Shown: positions 42,196 to 55,261, numbered from the stretch's first letter. The stretch is DNA of 64,000 nucleotides from Litoditis marina (GCA_964036275.1 OZ038436.1:4806936-4870935), one strand, 5' to 3'. Numbers and translations are program-made. Notes: generated from the sequence alone by a model not told the origin.

Positions 42196-42566
42196 ATTAG
42201 TAAAAAGTGGGGGAATCAACAAATGTGTGAGTTGTGTTTGGTTCGACCTCTACATCAGCAAAAAGTGACCAATACGAGTTGCTGTGATACTGTAGCAGAA
42301 GTATTCCGCAAAATTAGAACAATACAAATTTTGCACAATGGTTCACAACGCACGCATGATATTTCAGAAAATGCAGAAGGGTATTTCATGTGTGCTTTGA
42401 CGACATGCGTGCGTTGTGAACCATTGTGCAACATTTGTATTGTTCTATTTTTGCAGAATACTTCTGCTACAGTATCACAACAACTCGTATTGGTCACTTT
42501 TTGCTGATGTAGAGGTCGAACCAAACACAACCCACACATTTGTTGGTTCCCCCACTTTTTACTAAT
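42196..42566. mobile_element. 371-bp inverted-repeat element with near-identical arms
   Basis: Arms of about 163 bp (42196-42358 and 42404-42566) start ATTAGTAAAAAGTGGGGG. Because the arms are reverse complements, each strand shows an almost identical 94-residue open frame; these are artefacts of symmetry, not genes. The AAAAAGTGGGGG end links it to the family at 20602. Confidence 0.83.
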
Positions 42567-42693
42567 TGTCCTTTTTTTGCTAGTTGTACTCCTACAACTT
42601 CCTGTTTCACCTATTCACCGAGTGGATCTTGTGAACTCATTATATAGGAATCTCAGTTTTGTTTGTGCAAGAAGCCGAATGTAGACCATAAAA

Positions 42694-43190
42694 TTTAGGT
42701 TTTGGCGCCATTTGACGCAAATTGGCGCCCGCGCCCGGCGCCAACGCAGAATAATAGTTTGTTACTTCTCAATTCACTCAACATGTGATAACCATTAACT
42801 GTACCACATTTCGAACTATTACAGTGACGCTGTCGCGAGTTTAGGTTTTGGCGCCAATTGGTGCAAATTGGCACCCGCGCCCGACGCCAACGCAAAATAA
42901 TCATTTTTCCCTTATCAATTCACTCAACATGTGATAACCATTAACTGCACCAAATTTCGAATGATTCCAGTGACGCTGTCGCGAGTTTAGGTTTTGGCGC
43001 TAATTTGTGCAAATTGGCGCCCGCGCCCGGCGCCAACGCAAAATAATCATTTTTCACTCATAAATTCACTCAACATGTAGTAACCATTAACTGTACCAAA
43101 TTTTAAACGTTTTCAATGACGCTGTCGTGACTTTAGATTTTGTTCAGGGCGCCTATTGGCGCCCGCGCCCGGCGCCAATGAGGAGCTATA
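42694..43190. repeat. 146-bp GC-rich tandem array, about 3.4 copies
   Basis: TTTAGGTTTTGGCGCC starts at 42694, 42840 and 42986. Each unit holds GGCGCCCGCGCCCGGCGCCA (or close) and ends CAGTGACGCTGTCGCGAG. A partial fourth unit runs to about 43190. Confidence 0.88.
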
Positions 43191-44064
43191 CATCTCATAT
43201 TTGGCGCGCCGGGCTAACTTTTGACTTAGAACTATTGTTCCAAATTTCAGCCAAATCGGTTTAGTAGTTTTTCCAATACTATGCGGACAGAATTCCGTGA
43301 GGGACGAGGGAGGAGGGAGGAGGGAGGAGGGGCGAGGGACGAATTACGGCGGAACTTTTCAACAACGACACGAAACCATAACTCAGGCGAAAATTATTCG
43401 ATTTGGCTGAAATTTTCACACAATGTTCCATTCGTGATTCTCTAACGTTCTCTTCTTTAGTTCGAGAAAAAAGATTATATTTGAAGCTTTTTGTTAATTA
43501 AAAGGAAAAAAACGAGTCCGCATAGGGCAAACCAAAGACAACTCACGCAGAGCGCTTCGCTCTCCGCGCGATATATGCCCAACAAACCAGTATAAGCCAT
43601 ACAACGTGTATTTGAAACTACAAGATTATGCAATTTCACAGAATTTGAGCGAGTTCTCCTTATTTCAAACAAATTGCCAGTTAAAACTTTCGAACGTTCT
43701 ATCAAATTATATGGTTGCCTCACTGCAGTTGAATGTAGCACACGAGTGTTAAATGTCAGATTGAGACGACGGTTCAGTAACCATGTTATAAGAAAATGTT
43801 CATGTAAATAAACCAGAATTTCGATTGACCACATTCCGCATATATACATACTGGGTTTGAGCTAAATTATCGACTATGAGAAAATGTTGCTAAAATATTC
43901 ACAATTTTGGCTGCTATCTCTCTTGTTCTAGTCTCCAAAATACATAGTGGTCATTTGAACAGTATAGATGCTTAAAGGTACGGTAGCTCTTGAACACATT
44001 ATTACCAAGTTGCATACTTTCTTGCATACATACGTGTGTATTTGGTTCCTGAACCAATCTACAT

Positions 44065-44069
<5 letters not shown>

Positions 44070-44112
<43 letters not shown>

Positions 44113-44210
44113 CCCTTGCCTTCTCTTTCTTTTCATCCCTCTTTCTCTCTTTCTCTCTCTCTTTCTTTTTCTCCCCTTCCCCCTCTCTCTCCCACGCCCT
44201 TCTCAACCAC
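44070..44210. repeat. Pyrimidine (CT)-rich tract
   Basis: About 40 bp of pure TC followed by 100 bp of imperfect CT. Another such tract is at 45145-45245. Ser/Leu frames across them are not genes. Confidence 0.85.
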
Positions 44211-44370
44211 CCTCCGCAGTCTTCCGTCCTTACTCTGCGTCTCTAGCCCACTCTGCCTTCTCTGCGTCTCTTCCTATCAGCCCCTCTCGTCTCTATGTAC
44301 AACATTGATTTTTCTCATATATTTACCTAACAACGCATATGTTTCTGGTGTTTAGACTATGAAATTACCC

Positions 44371-44672
44371 AAGCAACCGGATTGAAATCAACCAAAAATC
44401 AGACCGGTTGCTTTTGTAAAGAGAGGTTGGTTGCTTTTAGAAACTAACCGAAAAATAACCGATTTAATTTCCAGAACCAACCAGCCTTTCTTTAACAAAA
44501 GCAACCAACTTTTGTGAAGAAATATGATCTTGTTGGTTTTATTATCAACTCGGTTGATTTTTGTAAAGAGAGGTTGGTTGCTTCTTAAAAGAAATCCGGT
44601 TGATGCGAAAACCAACCGAATTTTCGTCACAAAAGCAACCGGGTTAATTTTTGGTTGATATCAAGTCGGGTG
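44371..44672. mobile_element. CAACCGGTTGC-rich inverted-repeat element, copy 1
   Basis: Repeated AAGCAACCG / CGGTTGCTT motifs in both orientations (AGACCGGTTGCTTTTGTAAA occurs in related forms). Smaller relatives are at 48893-49070 (nuclear-receptor intron 2) and 56252-56330. Confidence 0.55.
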
Positions 44673-45399
44673 CTTGTGTAATCCGCCGAAAACGGTATAC
44701 TTTTTCCAGGACAGGTTGCTTTAAAACTTACGTTTTACGCGTTAAAAACATGAAAAGGTTTAATAAATATAACAATGTGGTACAGATAACTATAGTATTT
44801 TACCGGTTTTTAGGTTACAACGAATTTACAGGTTTCAGCAATAGAAACAACGATAATATCATTTCTATGTATATTCAATATGAAGGAAATACTGTATGAT
44901 TATAAGAAATGGAGAGGAGCTCACCCCATCATGTACTGTATTTATCGGCTACAGTTCTTGATAAACTTGTTTTATACCTATTTGAGAGTATGACATTTTA
45001 GTTTTTCGAAGAATTCGGGAGTCAAGCTTTTTGCGCCTAATAAGAACTGCAATTTTGTACAAATGTTTCACGTATAGTATAGAGTCGGGCGTAATTTCGT
45101 TACAAGTTATACTTCATCAACGAAAACAAGGTAGAAAGACTGTCGCTCTCTCCCCCCTCTTTCTCTCCCTCTCTCTTTCTCTCTCTCTCTCTCCCCTCTC
45201 TCCGTCTTTCTATCTATTCCTCTCTCTCTCTCTTCCTCTCCTTGCGTATTTCAACCAAATGTTTCATAGGTCACGTACCCCAACCCTGTAGTATGCATAG
45301 TTAACCCCCGAACAATAGATGTTTGTCCTTCACATACCGTATTCTTCTTTCAACTCCCTTTCCTATACTATTCGTGTTTCTTTGTAGAAAATCCCACCT

Positions 45400-45535
45400 A
45401 CTATACTAGAAGTAAATTGAGTAATCACGTAAACTTAGCATTCAAATGAGGCATCGTGCACTTTGTAATTGCACGTTTCTGAGTTCTGCTGTGTTTAACA
45501 TGTTTCACGTGACTCTGCATTTGACTAACAATATG
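45400..45535 (+). mobile_element. CTAGAAGTAAATTGA MITE, copy 6
   Basis: TATACTAGAAGTAAATTGAG to GACTCTGCATTTGACTAAC; nearly full length. Confidence 0.75.
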
Positions 45536-45993
45536 AAAACTATGTGAATTCGATAAAAACCTAAAAAAATAAGTTGTGATACGTTCTATTTAATGTGCAT
45601 TTATACGCATACTATTGATACAAACATTTCGAACTTACCTGAGAGTACGTTTGAGTTGTTCTAAAATCTTGGGAGTGCAAGCCTTTTTTGAGCCTGAAGT
45701 ACTGCAACTATGCACAAATGTTTCCGGTATAGTATATAGTCGGGCCTAGTTTAGTTTGAATTCAATGTTTTCTATCGCTCTATCGATAAACCTAAGTGCT
45801 TGCGAAATGTTCTGAAACGAATGCAAAAAGTTGATACTCTTGATACTAAAGAACACTCAAACGGCTATTCTCTTTTTTATTCTCAGCAACCCAATTACTA
45901 GTGAAACATTCGAGCAAGTTACAGTTCAGTCACGATCAGTCTTGAAAGAGAAATAAGTAACGAAACATTTACGAATTGTTCAGAATTTCTTAA

Positions 45994-46109
45994 AGAAGGA
46001 CGATTGTGTGGTCCAATCGCAAAGCTTCAGTCCTTTAAACTGCAATACATTTTTCAATTATAGTTTAAAGGACCGTTGACACGGGATTGGTCAACATAAT
46101 CGTCTTGCG
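45994..46109. mobile_element. Hairpin MITE (TTTAAACTGCAAT family), copy 4
   Basis: AAGAAGGACGATTGTGTGG to CATAATCGTCTTGCG with the central TTTAAACTGCAAT palindrome. Intergenic, upstream of the nuclear receptor. Confidence 0.72.
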
Positions 46110-46297
46110 TTAACGCGTTTACAATTTGAAATTCGAAAGGAACAAACACTGTGGTACATAAGCCTATTATTATAGTACTTCAACGGTATTTTACGTTACA
46201 GCAGTTCAACGAAAATCTCATTTTTATATATCTTTCATATGAATGAGACACTGAATGGTTGATTGTAATAAATTAAACGGAGCTCACCCCATAAACT

Positions 46298-46424
46298 GTT
46301 GGTCACTTTCACAGTCACGTAAAACATGTTAAACACAGCAGAACTCAGAAACGTGCAACAAAAAAAGGACACCATTCCTCATTAGAACTATATGTGACTA
46401 TTCATTTTACTTCTAGTATAAGTG
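46298..46424 (-). mobile_element. CTAGAAGTAAATTGA MITE, copy 7
   Basis: TTTCACAGTCACGTAAAACA to CATTTTACTTCTAGTATA; minus orientation. Confidence 0.72.
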
Positions 46425-47587
46425 TACAACACAAAAAGTGTTATTCCTTTCTATCATGTACTGTATTTATCTGCATAATTTTTAATAAACTCGTTTTATA
46501 CCTATTTGAGAGTATGACATTTTAGCTTCCCGAAGAATTTGGGAGTTCAAGCTGTTTTGAGCCTAAAAAGAACTGCAACTTTATACAAATGTTTTACGCA
46601 TAGTATAGGGTCGGGTCTAGTTTCGTAACACGTTATACTTCAACAATTTCTGATATTAGCAAAAACACGGTAGAAAGATTCACTCTTTCCATACGTGAAT
46701 TCTTTGATTTTCTAGCTGATGATAATGAACTCTTGGTTGTTTGGCAACCAAAATCATGACGAAGGGGCAGGAATCAATTGCACCCTATTTCCTAACTACT
46801 TGTATATGTTTTATAGAGTAGATCAAAATATTCATTGAATGTGACTTCAAAATTTGAATACAAAACGAAAACAAACAGATTAGAAATGGTTTTATATTAT
46901 GTTTTATATCATCAATGTTTTCTTCATTCCTACTGCAACGCCTACAGTACGGATATAATACTTATAATTTGTGTCAACTACTTAAATGTTATCGGGAAGG
47001 TACAAAACATAAATGTAAGTCTAATTTTGCAATACAAAAAGTATTATAAAGTTTTTATTTGATAATACTGTTTTTTTGGGAGAAAACAGTCATTGGATAG
47101 TCATTGGATATGGACTTTACCGTATTGGGATAAACCTGTTATTTGCTCTTCCGGTTTGCAAAAACACTTGTACAACGGTTCCCTTATTTTTTCTAATTGG
47201 AGTGCCACATCTGAAAGCCTAGTAGGCGGAAGACATCTACTGAGTGGAGGGATAGTTACAGTCGCTCATCCACAAACTTCATTTCATATCAACTTTATTC
47301 TACATGAACTCACACATGTTTATTTATATAAATGTTTTTCTTCAATTTCCCCCATCTCTCTCGCCGTTTTCCGTGTTCTGGTCCATACATCCCCAAAAAG
47401 TGTTTCTAACATTTTCAGGTAGTTCATGTTTTTTTCGACGTATCCTCGTTAATTTTTTTTTCATTTTTTTCAACTGTGGTTATTCAAAGAGCTTAGTTTA
47501 TGTTCCGTTGTTACACTTCTGTGTAATAAATATCCATTCATTCATTCATTCATTCATTAATGTCTTTTAAATTACCCCCCACAATGC

Positions 47588-47599
47588 TTATGTTTTCAG
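47588..47599 (+). promoter_or_regulatory. Probable trans-splice acceptor at the nuclear-receptor start
   Basis: TTATGTTTTCAG abuts the ATG at 47600 with no bases between. In nematodes this is a common arrangement for spliced-leader addition to an outron. An undetected upstream coding exon is the alternative. Confidence 0.55.
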
Positions 47600-50500
47600 A
47601 TGCTTTCCTCTGGCGATAACTGTTCGCCGACAACTTCTGGAGGAGGCAAAATGAAGACCCAACTGGCCTGCGCCGTTTGTGGGGACGCCGTGAGTTGATG
47701 CAGCTGAATGTTGCACGTCATGTGTACAGGCATATAGGGTGTGCCAAATTTCTAAACTGTTGTCTCTAGCCGAAATCGAACCTGCGAGCTAATGATTCGT
47801 AACTAGCTTATTGTAATTTTAAGACAAGTAGAGAGATGGTTCCCACTCGTGAACTGTTGTTGATTAAAGATTTGGGACTTCGAATTACAAAAACATCACT
47901 AACATTACATATTTCTACATGCGTTTTTTGAGACGATTACTAGGAAATAATAATACAAAACACGTCTATCTAGGTCTAACTTCTTTTCTTTTTTTCATGT
48001 TTCGAAGATTGGATAATATGTTCACTTTTACAAAATCAATCATGACTTTCCATTTTTGGACGATTAGTTTCAAACAAGAAGTCGAAAACATCTAGTTCTT
48101 TCATTTCTTCAACGTTTCGAAGGTATGATATATTAGAAACTTTCAGTAGAACGTCTTCCACAAAATCTGTCTTTTCAGGCCCTGGGAAAGCACTACGGGG
48201 TGAATGCCTGCAATGGTTGCAAGGGCTTTTTCCGTCGAAGTATTTGGAAGAATAGAACATACGCGTGTCGGTTCGGGGGCACTTGTCCCATACAAAAGGG
48301 TACGTTTCCGGTACCAGGAATAAGTCACTCAAAATAAAAAGTCATTAAAGTAAAAGTCATTCGAAAGTAAAAGTCATTAAGTACAGAAACAGTTGAGAAT
48401 CAAAAATAAAGTTTCCAAAAATTTTCGTTATTTTCAAATTCTGAATGAAAGTGAATTAATGACTTTTACTTTTGAATGAATGACTTTTACTTTAATGACT
48501 TTTAATTTTGAATGTCTTATTCCTGGTACCTACGTTTCCCGGGTTATTTCCCTAGTGAACATTTTCAATAAAGTTTGGTTCGCGTGGTAGTACGTGGAAT
48601 TTCCTATCAATGTTGTGTTCTTGACACTGAAAAACGAACCAAGTATAAAAAACTGTCCCGATTTACCTATTTGCATCGTTATATGAAGACGGTGTGATAG
48701 TTTCGAATGAAGCATGAAGTTCAGTTTGCACGGCGGTGTGGATGAAATTCAATTCAATCAATTTTACAACTGTAAAACTTAGCAAAAACTAATAACTTGA
48801 CTATACGTATAACTACATCTGGAATAATTTAAAAATTCCCAGTAGTTTTTGTATCAAACAGATATATTATTAACCACCAACACGTTCGGGCAGTTTACAC
48901 ATGCAACCGCGGGTTTCATGTGTACAAAACTATTGGTTGCTTTCAAATGTAACCGAATTTGTCTACAGTGAAAGTTTCAGTTATGTAGTATGATTTTGGT
49001 TGCATTTGAAAGCAACCGATGGTTTCGTATTCGTACACATGCAATCCGGTTACATGTGTAATTGTTCACAATTTTGTCGTTTCAGAGCAGCGTAACACGT
49101 GTCGCGCGTGCCGTCTTACTGTATGTCTGCGTGTGGGAATGAATCCACGGGCGGTGCAAAGTGACGTCCCTGATGATCAGGTTCAGGTGGATACTGTATC
49201 ACAGGAGTTTGTGGAAATCCCAGAAACTAGGTGAGAATACAGTATAGTACAGAAAGTTCCAACTCTGGAATGACATTAAAGTATAACGGAGTTAAAAGCA
49301 TTTATGTTTGAAGCTATGTACTAGTTATGTACACCTCCTGATTTTGCACAGTTTCTCATTTTATTGTTGCTCAGTAAGAAACCTAGGAAACATTAAACAA
49401 CGATTATCGATGATTTTTCTACAGGGACATCGAATGTCAAACCGAGGAACAACTGAAAGAACTTCCTTCCCTAAAAGAGGTCGAAACGAAAGAACAGGTT
49501 CGTTGAAAAATTCAAGATTCACGATTTCCAAGATTTTTCGGATCACATCACATCGTTCCAAACTGGTGTTTTTATACTGTATTCGTGTTTTCGATATCTC
49601 TACATGCTATTAGTATCTCTTCGTAGAAATTACTAAAAATTAAACTTTTAATTACCACTTTTGCTTCAAAGATGTGGGAAAAATTAGATACTATTGACTG
49701 CTTTTGGCCATCGCTCAGTTTCCGATATCTAGTATACTTGACTGTTTCGCTACAGGTATATAGCATGACGCGCTGTCTACTGTTGATGAAATCTACCTGT
49801 ATATGGTAACTCGAAAACAATACTACCCAGTAAAATAAAATACTACTACTCAGGAACTTTTACTTTCGAATAGTAAGAAGTTTTTGATTGAAGGTTGCAG
49901 CTACAGACGCTTTTATTATATTGTGAAACATGATATTATCATTGCGTGGTATAGTTATAGTCTTTTGCATTCCTACTGAGACTACAGTAATTATACTTAA
50001 AGTATTATTAAGAACTTAAAGTGCGTCTCATTTACGTAAAACTTATAGAAAAAGTTATCAGTTTTCGTACTCGATTGTGATACCTTATTACAAGATGTGG
50101 TCCTGATAGAAAGTGTTTTGATTAAGTTAAAATGATTGAAAACGGTCATGGGAAAGATTCAAAGATCAAAAGGTTACTGAAAGAGTCGCAGTAGGAATGG
50201 GATGAACTATGTGCAAATAGTGTAACCATATAAAACTCGTAGTTTGATCTTCCACGTATACACGTCAAAAACCAACTACAATCGAGAAACAGAGGGTTGA
50301 AACTACAAACACAGCAGATGAAGTCAACATGTACTGTATCAGCCGACTTTCTGTGACCCAAAAAGAAACGTCTCCATTCTCAATCGAGTTTTACAGTGAG
50401 AAATGAACCACATTCAAAGTTTTTCGCTTTCATAATGTTGTTAGACGAATGTGAACTTTGGAAAATGAGCTTGATTTCCTTTTTAAATATATAGTTTGTA

Positions 50501-53500
50501 GCATTTCATCATTTTTGATTGTTTCAGCGGCGCGACGCGTTTGTCGCCTCGCTGCGCGACATTTTCGACCGAACGGACGAGTCTGAGGTGGTGGAGGGGA
50601 ACCTCTCCTACCCTTTCAACGTCGCCTTCTACAACCCCCATCTCATATCACAGAGATTCAAGGTATTCATAATAATATTAATAATAGCATGTACTAGAAG
50701 TCAGTTTTGCTGTTAACATCTTTCACGTGACTGTACAATTGACTAACAGTATATGACACAAATGTTACTTCTAAAACAGTGATAAGGGTTTTTAAACAAT
50801 TGTCGCCTCTTTTTCAAATTTGCTTGGGGAATAAGATAAAGTCTTATGTTATAGTAGAGAAAAGGTGTATGTGAAATGAAGCTACACAAAAAGAGGTACG
50901 TTGAATACACAAAAATAATGCGAGCACTATGAATACTCTTATAGCTGTACTTGGTAGATGATTATTCTTTCGTATGTGTTTCAAGAGACAATCGGTTTGA
51001 CCGTATCGGATAGGCAATATAAACGTGATGAAACATTAGGGCGCGGATAGGATTGTAATCAGTGTGTCATGAAAAACATAGCCTAACTGAGCCGTTTTTT
51101 AAATTGAGATTACTATTATACTGGAAATATTTAAGTCATAATAAACTATTACATCTTTTCTCGCTTCAGTGTAGCGAATAACCAAACAGCACTAAAAACG
51201 GTTGTGCGCACGGCTTTTTCATGGTGGGTGGTACGGGAAAAAGAAGCTTTTGCGCAACTTCACTGAAATGTTTTATCTCAGATCGACGCCAGCGGACAGC
51301 GACCGGCGACGCTGAAAGACGTTTTCTGTGACTTCCGCAGAGTTTTCGTCCTCTTCACCGATATTCTCTCACATACACCCGAGTTCTGTGCACTTTGCGA
51401 CGAAGACAGGGTGAGACATTTGGACGATTTATAACCATTAATTTAATCTATTAATGATATTATAATAACTTATTATAATAAAGTAATGGAATTCTGAACA
51501 TTTAACTTGAATAATTGAATATATTATACCTTAACTTAGTCTTTAGTTGAGCGGTGTTTCCAATGGGGGGTTCTACTCCAAGAACGTCTCGATGGTGTGT
51601 GCTTTTTTGGACCAATCTTGAAACCCTCTAATATGCTTTTTACTACTATTTCTACTACTATTTCTACTTCTTCTTTCTCAATTCAACTTTTCTTTTTCTA
51701 CTTTTAATATATTTCTACTTTTAATATATTTTTTAATATGCTTAATAACTATTTCTCAATTCAAACTCAATTGAAACAATCTTGAAATAGAAACAATAAA
51801 AACTCAATTGAAACAATCTTGAAGTACCGGAGCGCCAAGTAATGAACATATAATAAAACTACTTCCACTAGCAGTTCAACCATAGAATATATGCTCGCCC
51901 GAATACTGTGTCGAAGTATTGTCGCGCGGATTTTTTAGGGGTAATTAACCCTTTTTATAAACAGAATACAACATTGATAACAATAATTATATAATGAATG
52001 TGAAAGGAAATACAACTTCAGCAATGCATTGTGGAACGAACAAGGTTTTTGTGAATACGTTTTCTGACTTTTGTCCAAATGAAGTGGAGTTCCTCTAAAT
52101 CACTCGAATGTTTCAGATGACGGTGGCCAAGTCCCGATTCGCGCCCTTCTACTGGTGGATGACGGCCAATTGGTCGGCGAAGGCCGGTTGTCAGGGGGTC
52201 TGCTACTCTAATGGCACATATCACTCCGCCAACATATATGAACAGTCCTTCCCTGATGTAAAGTTAGTTATTTATGTTTGATTTAAGTTTTTTTTGGAAG
52301 AATGTGCACTTTATTCGCGTGTAGTAGTTTCACCACTCTCGCTTCTATCCCAGAAAATCAACAGAGGTAGGAGGTAGGAAGAGGAACATGGAGTGATGAA
52401 AAATGGGGGAGGGGGAGGGTTGAGTATCGACCGAGTTATGCGCTTTTTCCATGTATTTTTCGATTTTTGTCGCGGTTTGTACGATAAATGAAGCCGTGAG
52501 AGCGCTCATAGATCAAAATACCATATGAATACTGTTAGTCAGTTGCAGAGTCACGTGGAACATGTTAAACACAGCAGAACTCAGAAACGTGCAATGTGCA
52601 CAATGCCTCATTAGAATGCTAACATTACGTGACCATTCAACTGACTTTTAATGTACAGTTTTCTACGTTAAGGTGATTTTGAGGAGATTTGTAGTCCGTA
52701 GTCTGTTGCAGAGGTGTATGTCAACGATCCATCGACACTCTAACAACCCCTCTGAAAGAACTCGCTCTTTCCGAGGCCGAAATTCTGGTCGGAGCAGTTT
52801 TCGTCATTTACGCCGACTGTGAGTTTCATCGCCGCTTTATATATTCAATCAACAACTGATAATGTTTCTGCTTGTATGTGGAAAAAATGTGATAAAGGTT
52901 GTAATAAGGCAAAACGAAATGTTATAACTTTTCCTTTCGTCAAATTTTTTAGAAAGTGTATAAATAGAGCACTTCATCCTCTCATACACTGCATTTCTGG
53001 GCTTTTGAGAGGACATTGATGGAACATAAATAGTTGAGAACTGAAAACACAAAATATTCCAATTCTTCACAATTGTGATCGGTTTTATAGTGAGTGCCAA
53101 ATATATAAATTTCTGTCGCTCGCCGGAATCGAACCTGCGAGCAAAAGTTTCGTAGCAGGGCGCTAACCACTGCGCTAATAGAACACATAACAGGTAAGCT
53201 TTGGAATCGAAGACATGTGTGCGTAAACAGCGGAAAGTGAGATATACAGTATCCTCTCGCCGTTCCGTTGGCGACGACTATACTGGTTTTTCGTGATGTT
53301 TCACTTTCAGTCCCCGTCAATTTCTCCTCGCCGGACTCTGTGAATATTTTGAACCGAGCCCGGGACAAATACATAGATCTGCTCGCGAATTGTTCCAATA
53401 GAAACGAGCTGCAAACAGCGGCCCGGATAGGAAAGATTTCACTGCTTTTGGCTGCCATAACGGTAATTGTTTGCATATTTCAAAAGTTTCTGTCAAGCAA

Positions 53501-54174
53501 CGGAAAGTTCTCAAGTCAGAGGTTAAATTGAACTGAAATACAATGTATTACGTTATTTATTTGAACAAAATATATGTGTCACTAGGACGTTTTGGGTGTT
53601 ATAGTTATATGAGTGTGCTCAGTAAAAGATGAACTCAAAAATCGTTTCGACCCTGATTTAAACGAGACCGTAGAGCAACATGGTTTCTCGTAAAGCTGCT
53701 GTATCCTACTTTTGATTGGACGCGATGCGTGTCGCGCGGCGCTGTCATGTGAATGTCACGTGGACTGATCACTCTAATATACGAGTTATTTGTGCTCTCT
53801 GATCTCAAAACAGTCAAAAGCAGCCCGAAACAGAAACAAAACCAAAACAAACAAAAACGAAGCAACAGTTGTGTTCCGGTCTCCTTTAAGACGATTTTCG
53901 GGTTTTTTCCCAGAGATGACTATGAAATACAATACATCACACTCCAATGTTTCACAACTGAAACGAATTTTTTTAGAACCTCGCCTATTTGACGTCGGAT
54001 AATATTGAATTGTCGGATGTTCTCCATATAGTCCAATTCGATGATTGGTCCTCGGAACTGTGGGAGCACAGGTATAGTATCCCCTTTTTCAACTTTTCCT
54101 TCCACAGTGTACCAATGATCTATTTCGAGCGGTTTTTGACATCTCGGACTTCCCAAAAAGAACAAAAACCTTAA
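47600..54174 (+). CDS. Nuclear hormone receptor, nematode supplementary (HNF4-like) class
   Basis: Ligand-regulated or orphan transcription factor. Exons: 47600-47689, 48179-48299, 49086-49230, 49425-49497, 50528-50662, 51282-51410, 52117-52262, 52712-52818, 53311-53462, 53977-54174; phases agree, 431 residues. The DNA-binding domain covers res 24-89: first zinc finger C24/C27/C41/C44 with P-box [11 protein letters not shown], second finger C60/C66/C76/C79 (spacing 5-9-2). A variable acidic hinge follows. The ligand-binding domain starts about res 145; recognisable parts are [33 protein letters not shown] and [14 protein letters not shown] helices. The last exon ends LWEHR..KEQKP; a cryptic donor at 54075 (AG/GTATAG) would give a shorter tail instead. 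The exact orthologue is not recognised. Introns carry several MITEs and a tRNA-Arg-like element. Confidence 0.93.
47733..47800 (-). mobile_element. tRNA-Arg-like element, truncated fragment
   Basis: TATAGGGTGTGCCAAAT followed by the T-arm and anticodon side of the same tRNA-like core, then sequence unlike the family. It lies in the first intron of the nuclear receptor. Confidence 0.6.
48893..49070. mobile_element. CAACCGGTTGC-type inverted-repeat element, copy 2
   Basis: TTTACACATGCAACCGCGGG and, inverted, CAATCCGGTTACATGTGTAA. It occupies the end of the nuclear-receptor intron, reaching to within about 15 bp of the acceptor before exon 49086-49230. Confidence 0.6.
50690..50755 (+). mobile_element. 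CTAGAAGTAAATTGA MITE, copy 8 (truncated)
   Basis: TACTAGAAGTCAGTTTTGCT joined to TTTCACGTGACTGTACAATT; the internal half is missing. It lies in the nuclear-receptor intron after exon 50528-50662. Confidence 0.6.
52533..52658 (-). mobile_element. CTAGAAGTAAATTGA MITE, copy 9
   Basis: TACTGTTAGTCAGTTGCAGA to ATTCAACTGACTTTTAATGT. It lies in the nuclear-receptor intron before exon 52712-52818. Confidence 0.72.
53096..53282 (-). mobile_element. tRNA-Arg-like inverted-repeat element, copy 4
   Basis: TATAGTGAGTGCCAAAT to TTGGCGACGACTATA, with the minus-strand tRNA-like core near 53115-53185 (B box GGTTCGATTCC, A box TTAGCGCAGTGGTTA). It lies in the nuclear-receptor intron just before exon 53311-53462, only about 30 bp from the splice acceptor. 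Confidence 0.75.
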
Positions 54175-54504
54175 CTTTGTTTACATTCTGATTTGACAAC
54201 ACCAAACACACTTGTGTTCCAAAAAAGTGATTCTCACACAAAACCATACATCATAAAAGGTAACTTCCCGTTCGAGGTGATAAGAAAAACTTTTAAAAGT
54301 GACTTAACTTACCTTGTCTCTGAAATGATTATTAATGAAATCCGTTTCAGAAGAACCCTTCGATACTCTTAAATGTTTCAGTTTCAGGAGAAAAAAGCCG
54401 TGCGTCTGAATGTTTCAGCCAAAGTACAAAAGGAAACTCTATCCAACTGTGATTATGTTTATTTGATTTGACACTAGTTCAATTTAACCAAGGGGTTCGA
54501 ACTA

Positions 54505-54658
54505 TGTACGCAACTCAACCTCTCCATCACAACCTGCGTCTCTCAAATTCACACGCTATTTCTCTAATCTCACATCTCGATCCGAGGGTGGCGAAATAGC
54601 GCAAAAATTGAGAGACGCAGGATGGGGTGGAGATGTCGGGATGTTGTACGATACGTAT
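54505..54658. repeat. Diverged relative of the 154-bp palindromic MITE
   Basis: TATGTACGCAACTCAACC..CTGCGTCTCTC..GAGAGACGCAGGATGGGG..TACGATACGTA; same arrangement, arms much mutated. A GCGTCTC-containing fragment is also at about 40775-40840. Confidence 0.5.
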
Positions 54659-55141
54659 TATGAGAACATCTATGCAGTATCTATATTGTGTACTACTATG
54701 TATTACTACAACGTATTAGGTGATAATTATGTTTTTTCTCGTTTCTTGAACTTTTGTAAGTTGGAACTATATAGTTCAGGTCATTCCCACTGAGACTTGG
54801 CGGCGTGTCAATTAATATTCCGGGCTATTTTTCACCACTCTGGAATTAGCGGTGGTCCTGTTTCAAAAGACCACGTAAATTAAACATGTCTTTACCATAC
54901 TTATGTTTGCTCTAAGAAAAAGTATTCCGAAAACCTTGGCACGATGCCAATGGGTCTCAGTGCAAATAAAGCGAACTATACCAAATGTCCAATTGAATAT
55001 GTTGTATGTACATACAGCAGAGAAGAGAACATAGGGTTTGTGATATGTTTGTGAATGTTCTTGTGGTTCGTTCTGATTCGTATTCTATGGAGAGTGGTTC
55101 CAATAAATTCATGGGTTCAGTTTTGTTTATTTTTGTTCAAA

Positions 55142-55261
55142 GAAGGACGATTATGTGCTCCAATCGCAACGGTTCAGTCCTTTAAACTGGAATACATTTC
55201 TCAATTGCAGTTTAAAGGACCGTTACCAAGGGATTGCGATTGGTCCTCATAATCGTCCTTA
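55142..55261. mobile_element. Hairpin MITE (TTTAAACTGCAAT family), copy 5
   Basis: GAAGGACGATTATGTGCTCC to CATAATCGTCCTTA; near-perfect terminal repeats, the most symmetrical copy in the window. Confidence 0.75.

Larger units (their letters stand above)
43200..47587. other. Repeat-rich intergenic region before the nuclear receptor
   Basis: Contains GAGGGAGGAGGGAGGAGGG at 43300-43330, a GC-rich end-fragment block at 43540-43575, the CAACCGG element, CT tracts, two CTAGAAGTAAATTGA MITEs and one hairpin MITE. A pair of about 150-bp related segments (45000-45110 and 46480-46640) share ACCTATTTGAGAGTATGACA. No gene supported. Confidence 0.5.

Noticed and set aside
42223..42539. A pair of 94-residue genes on opposite strands
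   Set aside because: Both frames are produced by the inverted-repeat arms of one element.
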